Shown here: piece after piece, positions 58,911-64,000 of the stretch | Position numbering within the stretch: position 1 is the first letter of the stretch | How the letters are laid out: every line of letters starts with the position of its first letter | Assembly: GCF_030077735.1 (NCBI RefSeq) | Contig: NZ_JASJEU010000025.1 | Location: 1-64,000 of the forward strand | Length of the DNA stretch: 64,000 bases | Source of the DNA: Gordonibacter faecis | Lineage (GTDB): Bacteria; Actinomycetota; Coriobacteriia; Coriobacteriales; Eggerthellaceae | Direction of reading: 5' to 3' | Translations under genes and position numbers: made by a program | Notes under the pieces: model-generated | Seen by the model: the letters and a program-made list of their open reading frames with translations, nothing else | Database searches by the model: none | Told to the model about the DNA's origin: nothing

Positions 58911-59707
58911 CAGCGCTCCTCTTCCTCGTTGGTTGCGTTCGCTATGTCCGTTGCCTCCGTCGCACCGTGCGCAGCCGTGAGATGGTCTACCACGCCGTCG
59001 GCAGAACACGTCGTGTCCAGGTCGGCCCCTATGGCGGCATTGCGCGCCACCAGCCGCACCGTCACCTCAGGCGAGCGCGCGGCCGTAAGCAGCGCCTCCG
59101 CCGTGATGCGTTCGCGCTCCGGCACGTGCACGGCCAGGCAGGAAAAACTTGGCTTATTCGCCGTGAACAACCCCAGCTTGCGCGAGGCGGCGCGCACGTC
59201 GTCCTTGCTGAGGCCCGCCCGACGCAGCGGCGAGACCACGCCCAACTCAGCCAGCGCGCGAAAGCCCGGCCGGTGCGTCGGATCATCCGTGGCGTTCGTG
59301 CCGTCGGCAAGCACCGCGTCTCCCCACCCATCAGCCTCCATGTGCTTAAGAATGGTGGAGAAGATGAAGCGCTTGCACAAGTAGCAGCGGTCAGGCCCGT
59401 TTTCGCAGATGGCAGCCTCGGACAACACATCGGCATCGACCATCGCCAGCGGCACACCCAACTCTGCCGCCAACCGCTCGCCGTCAGCAATCTCACAAGG
59501 CGGCTGGAACGCCGTGCGCACCAGATACGCACGCACGTCCGCGCCCGCCGCGCGGGCTACCGCCACGAGATACGACGAGTCGCATCCGCCCGAGAACGCC
59601 ACCGCCACGCGCGGCGTGCGCGCGAAGAATGCGTCAAGCGATTCAATATTCGTGCGCTGGCCTTCGCCACCCACATATGAATGGGCGGCCGCTACGTTGT
59701 CAGACAT
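58910..59707 (-). CDS. larE: ATP-dependent sulfur transferase LarE
   Basis: PP-loop enzyme that adenylates P2CMN and donates sulfur to form the pincer ligand. The PP-loop is VAFSGGCDSSYL; CYLCKRFIF and the sacrificial-Cys region KPSFSCLAVHVP follow, suggesting the type that gives up its own cysteine. 265 aa. First gene of larE-larB-larC-GNAT, with a MerR-style promoter 31 bases upstream. No larA racemase gene is in the window. Confidence 0.94.
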   Translation of the reverse strand: MSDNVAAAHSYVGGEGQRTNIESLDAFFARTPRVAVAFSGGCDSSYLVAVARAAGADVRAYLVRTAFQPPCEIADGERLAAELGVPLAMVDADVLSEAAICENGPDRCYLCKRFIFSTILKHMEADGWGDAVLADGTNATDDPTHRPGFRALAELGVVSPLRRAGLSKDDVRAASRKLGLFTANKPSFSCLAVHVPERERITAEALLTAARSPEVTVRLVARNAAIGADLDTTCSADGVVDHLTAAHGATEATDIANATNEEEER

Positions 59708-59737
59708 GGAACCCTTCTTCCGTTATGAACGAGCGCT

Positions 59738-59768
59738 AGCTTACTTCTTGGAGTGCGCTCCAAGTCAA
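59738..59768 (-). promoter_or_regulatory. MerR-type promoter of the lar operon
   Basis: Minus strand: TTGACT (59763-59768) and TAAGCT (59738-59743) are separated by 19 bases. That long spacing is typical of promoters activated by MerR-family proteins. The spacer holds the inverted repeat CTTGGAG-NNNN-CTCCAAG (59747-59764), the usual operator type and place. Confidence 0.8.
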
Positions 59769-59839
59769 GGGGTAATTTTTGGTCACAAACTCAACCGCAC
59801 AATGGCGTCGCGCGGCCGCGAGCGAACGCGCGGCGCTTC

Positions 59840-60967
59840 CTACTCGAACAGTTCCGCCGCTCGCGCAAGCTCCTTCACAATGCCAATGTGCTGCGGGCAC
59901 ACACTCTCGCACGTGCCGCATCCGATGCACGACGACGCAGGGCCCGCCGACGCATTCCAGTCGTAGTTCTCCTGCGCGCGATACTCATCGCGATAGAGCG
60001 CGAGAATGTTCAGCGAGGCCAGCGCCGCAGGAATGCGCACGCCTTCGGGGCACGACTTCACGCAGTAGCGGCAATCGGTACACGGCACCGTGGGGATGCC
60101 GTCCAAAATGGCGCGCACCTGGGCCAGCGCGTCCAGCTCGGCGGGCGCAAGCGGCTTAAAGTCGCGCATAATGCCCACGTTTTCCTGCACCTGCTCGGGC
60201 ATCGACATGCCTGAAAGCACGGTGAGCACGCCCGACAGCGACGCGGCAAAGCGCAGCGCCCACGACGGCAGCGGCTCGTCCGGGTTCGCCGCGCGCAGCA
60301 CGTCGGCAGCCGCGTCCGGCAGCTTCACCAGCGAGCCGCCCTTGATGGGCTCCATCACCACGATGGGCAGCCCATGAGCGCGCGCCACCTCGTAGCACTT
60401 GCGCGATTCAACCGTTTCGCTTTCCCAGTCGGCGTAGTTGATTTGCAGCTGCACGAAGTCCATCTCGGGGTGCGCCGCAAGGATGCGCTCAAGTTCCGCC
60501 GCCTTGTCGTGAATGGAAAAGCCCAGGTTGCGAATCAGGCCCGCGGCCTTTTTCTCGGCCAAGAAATCCCACAGCCCCCAGTCGTCAAACAGGTGCGTGC
60601 GATCCTCGCCCAGGTTGTGCAGCAGGAAGAAGTCGAAGTAGCCAGCGCCCGTCTGTTCAAGCGAGGTCTCAAACATGCTGCGCGCGTCATCGGCGTCCTT
60701 CGCCATCCACGCCGGCAACTTCGTAGCCACCGTGAACGACTCGCGCGGATAGCGGTCCACCAGCGCCGCCTTGAGCGCCGCCTCCGACCGCCCGCCATGG
60801 TAGCCGCGCGCCGTATCGAAGTACGTGAACCCGGCATCCATAAACGTATCCACCATGCCGCAAAGCGTGTCGAGGTCAATAACCTTCTCCCCGTCCGACC
60901 CCTCAACCTCCGGCAACCGCATAAACCCAAACCCCAACTTGGGAATTTCCCCACCGGTATATGTCAT
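59840..60967 (-). CDS. Aldo/keto reductase with two iron-sulfur clusters
   Basis: NADPH-type TIM barrel with the AKR tetrad (Asp and Tyr in FDTARGYHGG, Lys in VATKLP, His in FLLHNLG). The C-terminus adds ferredoxin-like cysteine sets (CTDCRYCVKSCPEGV and CIGCGTCESVCPQHIGI). This architecture is common in anaerobes; some relatives pass electrons to flavoproteins. 375 aa. Substrate unknown. It lies 70 bases upstream of the lar promoter and may not belong to that operon. Confidence 0.92.
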   Translation of the reverse strand: MTYTGGEIPKLGFGFMRLPEVEGSDGEKVIDLDTLCGMVDTFMDAGFTYFDTARGYHGGRSEAALKAALVDRYPRESFTVATKLPAWMAKDADDARSMFETSLEQTGAGYFDFFLLHNLGEDRTHLFDDWGLWDFLAEKKAAGLIRNLGFSIHDKAAELERILAAHPEMDFVQLQINYADWESETVESRKCYEVARAHGLPIVVMEPIKGGSLVKLPDAAADVLRAANPDEPLPSWALRFAASLSGVLTVLSGMSMPEQVQENVGIMRDFKPLAPAELDALAQVRAILDGIPTVPCTDCRYCVKSCPEGVRIPAALASLNILALYRDEYRAQENYDWNASAGPASSCIGCGTCESVCPQHIGIVKELARAAELFE

Positions 60968-61080
60968 AGCACGACCTCTCTCGTCCTACCCGCTTCGAAA
61001 AAATTCATCATGAGCATGATACTACGAGGAGACACCACCCCATTTTGAAATCGGGAGTTGACACGCATAACTACTCTGTG

Positions 61081-61092
61081 ACACTATAGTGT
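61081..61092. promoter_or_regulatory. Palindrome upstream of the second padR operon
   Basis: ACACTATAGTGT is a perfect 12-bp palindrome. TTGACA lies at 61058-61063; TATAGT at 61085-61090 would give a 21-base spacer, so the exact -10 is unclear. Position 55 bases before the PadR start suits self-control. Confidence 0.55.
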
Positions 61093-61146
61093 GGTACTAA
61101 GCAATACGGATTACCTATTGTTGCAGAACGAGATCAAAGGACAGCG

Positions 61147-61473
61147 GTGGAAAACCTCACTGAAATGCTCAAGGGTGTGCTTGAGGGATGTGTGTTGGAA
61201 ATTATTGGGCGCGGGGAAACGTACGGGTATCAGATTACGCGACAGTTGAATGAACTGGGGTTCTCTGACGTCGTAGAGGGAACCGTGTATACGATTCTCG
61301 TGCGGCTGGAGCGGCGAGGGCTCGTCGTCTGCGAGCGGAAGCCTTCCGAAATGGGGCCGCCGCGCAAGTTCTATTCCCTCAACGACGCAGGGCGCGCGGA
61401 ACTGCGCGCATTCTGGGAGCGCTGGGACTTCATAACCGCGAAACTTGACGAACTGAAAGAAGGTGCCCGATGA
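61147..61473 (+). CDS. PadR-family transcriptional regulator
   Basis: Winged-helix repressor of 108 aa (LEGCVLEIIGRGETYGYQITRQL, EGTVYTILVRLERRGLV, PRKFYSLNDAGRAELR), starting with GTG 61147 after AAAGGACAG. It leads a three-gene unit with two DUF1048 proteins, a setup known from Gram-positives where the PadR protein represses the operon. Confidence 0.92.
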   Translation: MENLTEMLKGVLEGCVLEIIGRGETYGYQITRQLNELGFSDVVEGTVYTILVRLERRGLVVCERKPSEMGPPRKFYSLNDAGRAELRAFWERWDFITAKLDELKEGAR

Positions 61474-61826
61474 ACTTCTGGGATCGCGTAACCGGCAACG
61501 ACATGGATCGCGACCTCGCAGGCTTCGCCGCACGCGCCGCCGAACTGCCGCCCGCCTACCAAGCCGCGTGGAAAGAAATCACCGAGCGCCTGTGGAACCA
61601 TGCGGACTTCACGGGGCGCAACCTCATGCCCATTTTCGATGGCGTACTGGGGTTACTTGAGGAAGCGGCCGCTGATAATCGCCCCGTGGAAACGGTACTT
61701 GGCACCAACGTGGCTGACTTCTGCGCCGAGCTCGCAAGCGCTGAAGGAGCACAATCCTTGCGCGACCGCTGGCGCGACCAACTGAATGCCTCTATTGCCC
61801 GCAAGCTCAACCAGCAAGGAGAGTAG
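61470..61826 (+). CDS. DUF1048 protein
   Basis: Helical cytoplasmic protein (118 aa). The family pattern LPPAYQAAWKEITERLWNH, IFDGVLGLLEEAAADNRPV and VLGTNVADFCAELA is clear. It overlaps the PadR gene by 4 bases (ATGA). Role unknown. Confidence 0.87.
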   Translation: MNFWDRVTGNDMDRDLAGFAARAAELPPAYQAAWKEITERLWNHADFTGRNLMPIFDGVLGLLEEAAADNRPVETVLGTNVADFCAELASAEGAQSLRDRWRDQLNASIARKLNQQGE

Positions 61827-61830
61827 CCGC

Positions 61831-62106
61831 ATGGACTTCCGCAACATGATTGAAGAAAAGCGCGAATGGCGCGTCCTCCAAGCCCGCGTCAAAGCGCTCC
61901 CCCGTGACTACCAAATTGTGTACAAGGAGCTACAGAAGTACCTCTTCAAAGTAGGTGCCGAAAACATGGACGCCAGCATGGAGGCCCTTTATAGCATCGT
62001 CGACCTCTTCGAAGAAGGCGCCACAACCGGAAAACCCGTCCTCGAAATAACCGGCCCCAACCCAGCCACCTTCGCCGACGCTCTAATTGAAAGCGCAGGT
62101 CAGTGA
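61831..62106 (+). CDS. DUF1048 protein, second copy
   Basis: Shorter paralogue (91 aa): LPRDYQIVYKELQKYLFKV, LYSIVDLFEEGATTGKPVL and ITGPNPATFADAL align with the preceding protein. ATG 61831 follows AAGGAGAG. Probably forms a pair with its neighbour. Confidence 0.87.
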   Translation: MDFRNMIEEKREWRVLQARVKALPRDYQIVYKELQKYLFKVGAENMDASMEALYSIVDLFEEGATTGKPVLEITGPNPATFADALIESAGQ

Positions 62107-62591
62107 GAGTAAACACAGGGCCTTTTCTTACTTCCAGCGAACCACAAAAGACCGTAATTCAAGTTCTTTTCCTGGTTAACGCAAAATGTGACGCGCTTCG
62201 CGCTACTGATTACGCCAGGATGTTATGAGCCTCCCCATCACTATGACAAGGGCCTGCTCTTCTCTAGGTAACATGCTTGTCTGGCTATCCTCATCGGGAT
62301 GCAAACAGCGACAGCGCGAAGCACATAGCCCCTTTAGGGATACATCCGCTCTATCACAGACGAAGAACGCAACTATGAACTGCGTTTTTCCGCTTCGCGC
62401 GAACGGCGCTCTGGCGAACGCCGCTACGGGGTTATGCCTCTTGCAAGTCAATGCCTACAAGCCAGTCAGCCCGCGTCATAATACAAGGGATGCGTGAAAA
62501 CTCGTGGCATAATAGCCAGCGCGATAGCGCGTCACACTTTTTTCCGGCGGACAGGAACTTTTGCTACAACGCCCAACATGCCAGCTATCAT
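62107..62591. other. Gene-poor region, possible gene remnant
   Basis: Short frames on both strands lack ribosome sites and similarity. CGAAGAACGCAACTATGAAC and CGCGAACGGCGCTCTGGCGA look like worn coding sequence. Palindromic bits GCGCTTCGCGC (62193-62204) and AGCGCGATAGCGCG (62517-62531) are present. Nothing firm. Confidence 0.35.
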
Positions 62592-62837
62592 TCACATCGA
62601 ACTACTGATCCTTGATTCTTCAACGCAATCATCAACCACTTCGAAAAGTTCCCCGACGTCACATCCTATCGAATCGACAAGTGCAGCGAGGGTTGTCAGT
62701 CGCACAGCATTCACTCTACCTTCAGAGGTTTTCAACCTTTCCAGTTGGTCTTCTTTTAAGCCAGTGTCGCTGCACACTTTTTCGGCAGCAACTCCATGAT
62801 CTTCCATGGCCTTCCATACACGCCAAACAACACGCAT
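62592..62837 (-). CDS. Small Cro/C1-like HTH protein
   Basis: 81 residues. The second half, TTLAALVDSIGCDVGELFEVV, is the typical end of HTH_26/XRE small regulators; the first half (VVWRVWKAMEDHGVAAEKVC, TGLKEDQLERLK) keeps a recognisable helix-turn-helix but with unusual residues. ATG 62837 has AAAGGAAG upstream. Divergent from another XRE gene across 177 bases with a 16-bp palindrome. Confidence 0.65.
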   Translation of the reverse strand: MRVVWRVWKAMEDHGVAAEKVCSDTGLKEDQLERLKTSEGRVNAVRLTTLAALVDSIGCDVGELFEVVDDCVEESRISSSM

Positions 62838-62965
62838 TTTGCTTAGCTTCCTTTCAGGCAAGAGGGTTAATTACGTAAGCTAATCAGAACAGGTTGTTTG
62901 CACCTTCAAACATGTATCCCCCAGTGCTTATAGCAATTCTTCAATCAACCTTTCGTTGCTTTTCT

Positions 62966-62981
62966 GGACTGATCAGTCCAC
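62966..62981. promoter_or_regulatory. 16-bp perfect palindrome between two HTH genes
   Basis: TGGACTGATCAGTCCA, 33 bases before the XRE start. Probable operator of one or both neighbouring regulators. Confidence 0.6.
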
Positions 62982-63014
62982 TACTTTATTATTGTAACGC
63001 ATAGCCTTCGTACT

Positions 63015-63239
63015 ATGGATATAAAAGAATTTCGAAAGGCCTTGGGCAACAAAATCCGCGAGTATCGGAAAGCAGAAAACCTTTCCCAAGCGAAGCTTGC
63101 CGAAATGCTCGGCGGCAACAGCGACGGCTCGTATATTTCGCGCCTTGAATTAGGAAAACTCAGCTGCAGCACCGATCAACTCTACCGCATCTCCCGCGCC
63201 CTCGACGTCAGCTTAAAAGACCTAGTAGATTTTGAGTAG
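63015..63239 (+). CDS. XRE-family regulator
   Basis: Complete Cro/C1 HTH domain (LGNKIREYRKAENLSQAKLA, YISRLELGKLSCSTDQLYRI, ALDVSLKDLVDF) and nothing else (74 aa). No clear ribosome site before ATG 63015, so it may be poorly translated or leaderless. Typical of small phage-like or toxin-antitoxin regulators. Confidence 0.8.
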   Translation: MDIKEFRKALGNKIREYRKAENLSQAKLAEMLGGNSDGSYISRLELGKLSCSTDQLYRISRALDVSLKDLVDFE

Positions 63240-63250
63240 ACAATAGTTAC

Positions 63251-63703
63251 CTAAACTGTCGAATCTTTCGCTTCCCAAGCTTTGATCTTCACGTTGATGT
63301 CCTCACCGAATGCTTGCAGGAAGGGGATCCATTCGTCGAGTACTTTGCGGGAACAGTCGATTGCGAATTCGGCATTGTAGTTGTGCGAAAGTTCGTTGCG
63401 CATGAGGCGCATTTCGTTCCAGCGCGCACCGTCCTCAATTATGCCATTGTAGGCCGCCAGTTCGATAGCCTCGCGCGGACTCCCTTTAGCCCAGTCCACA
63501 ATCCCGTAGCGCTGAATAAGAATGTCCTTCATAAGCTTCCATGACAAGTCGAAGGCAAGCCTGAACTTACTGAGCAGCCCGGAAAGTACGTAGGTATCCT
63601 CGAACACGGGCTTACCGTACGCTTGACCCAGCTCCCAGAGCAAACCATTAAGGTTGACCAGGCGATCCGTATAGGGCAAATCTATGTCATGCGTGCCGCT
63701 CAC
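63251..63703 (-). CDS. HI0074-type nucleotidyltransferase substrate-binding (HEPN-like) protein
   Basis: Helical bundle (150 aa) of the HI0074 group: FRLAFDLSWKLMKDILIQ, GSPREAIELAAYNGII and MRLMRNELSHNYN. The last contains an R-N-x3-H pattern as in HEPN ribonucleases of MntA/HepT-type systems. The usual partner, a minimal nucleotidyltransferase, is not next to it in the window. Either a lone half or its partner lies outside. Confidence 0.8.
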   Translation of the reverse strand: MSGTHDIDLPYTDRLVNLNGLLWELGQAYGKPVFEDTYVLSGLLSKFRLAFDLSWKLMKDILIQRYGIVDWAKGSPREAIELAAYNGIIEDGARWNEMRLMRNELSHNYNAEFAIDCSRKVLDEWIPFLQAFGEDINVKIKAWEAKDSTV

Positions 63704-63712
63704 GCTAGCCCC

Positions 63713-64000
63713 CTACGCGCGCTTGGCGTAGATGTCGGCGTTTATGTGCCAGTCACCGTTGGCTTGCACGGTGACGTTTTGCCAATGGAAACGGTCGTCC
63801 TCGATGGTGGCGAACACCCACTTGTGATTCTCGTCTTCGAGGTTCGTCAGAACAATCATGTCGCCCTGCTTCTTTGCCTCAAGTCGGAAAATCTTGCCCG
63901 TGAATCCATACGCAACATCCCATGCGTGCGTGGTGGGGTTATAGACGCGAAGGGACGTGCCGTACTCAGTGAGAGGGTGCACGACATCGGTTCGCGCGTC
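63713..64000 (-). CDS. Hypothetical protein, cut by the window edge
   Basis: C-terminal part (at least 96 aa) of a gene that continues past 64000; the frame is open to the edge (DARTDVVHPLTEYGTSL). Beta-rich, alternating strands (SLRVYNPTTHAWDVAYGF, DMIVLTNLEDENHKWVF, FHWQNVTVQANGDWHI), similar in feel to lipocalin-like DUF1579 proteins, but I cannot confirm. The GTG at 63982 is an unlikely start. Confidence 0.55.
   Translation of the reverse strand, partial: DARTDVVHPLTEYGTSLRVYNPTTHAWDVAYGFTGKIFRLEAKKQGDMIVLTNLEDENHKWVFATIEDDRFHWQNVTVQANGDWHINADIYAKRA

Noticed and set aside
62225..62497. 90-aa open frame in the gene-poor region
   Set aside because: No ribosome site, mixed composition and an overlapping antisense frame of similar quality.

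Overview
The window comes from a high-GC actinobacterium, most likely class Coriobacteriia, family Eggerthellaceae (the Eggerthella, Slackia, Gordonibacter, Adlercreutzia type). The grounds are family-level resemblance: a two-subunit molybdopterin enzyme of the pyrogallol transhydroxylase type, SLC13-type carriers, a fused CydDC-like exporter, a BspA-type surface protein with SipW-type signals, GatCAB and a hisZ-hisG fusion. Species cannot be named from the sequence alone. No rRNA, tRNA, phage, CRISPR array or complete insertion sequence was recognised.

Layout. 1-2.7 kb: repeats, then rpsB-tsf on the minus strand. 2.7-10 kb: an AT-richer minus-strand surface operon (SipW-like signal peptidase, three TasA-like secreted proteins, a large BspA/DUF285 protein, an anchored partner). 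A run of ten G lies near the 5' end of the peptidase gene and puts its best upstream start out of frame. 10-17.5 kb: a Tat-exported rubrerythrin lipoprotein, engB, a fused CydDC-like ABC exporter, a DUF454 protein and an NlpC/P60 hydrolase. 17.5-23.6 kb: overlapping housekeeping genes (sppA, metG, rnhA; fsa, rho). 23.8-31.6 kb: the histidine operon hisZG-D-C-B-H-A-F-I. 31.7-39.7 kb: HicB-like protein, an alanine/sodium symporter, an atypical ATPase and gatCAB. 39.9-49.2 kb: a trimmed trigger factor-like protein, a zinc ribbon peptide, then a LysR regulator divergent from the transhydroxylase-like enzyme and two SLC13-type carriers. 49.2-52 kb: a T-rich tract holding a perfect parS-like site, then a PadR-DUF1700-DUF4097 operon. 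52-55.5 kb: recQ, a candidate type I toxin with a convergent small RNA, and an unknown protein. 55.5-61 kb: amidohydrolase and the nickel-pincer cofactor operon larE-larB-larC with a MerR-style promoter, then an iron-sulfur aldo/keto reductase. 61-64 kb: a second PadR operon and small regulators.

The most unusual signal is a family of composite palindromic elements. Long complementary arms differ in sequence between copies, while short flanks, a tandem G.U wobble and a small side hairpin are kept. Copies lie between genes (521-711) and in frame inside hisH, hisZG, recQ and probably gatA, where they add extra protein sequence. One copy forms the whole linker between HisZ and HisG. Because the same DNA is read in different frames in different hosts, what is conserved appears to be the nucleic acid and its fold, not the peptide.

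Other leads are a possible phase switch in the signal peptidase, a candidate type I toxin-antitoxin pair, a possible polyphenol-converting enzyme with its own regulator and carriers, and a parS-like site.
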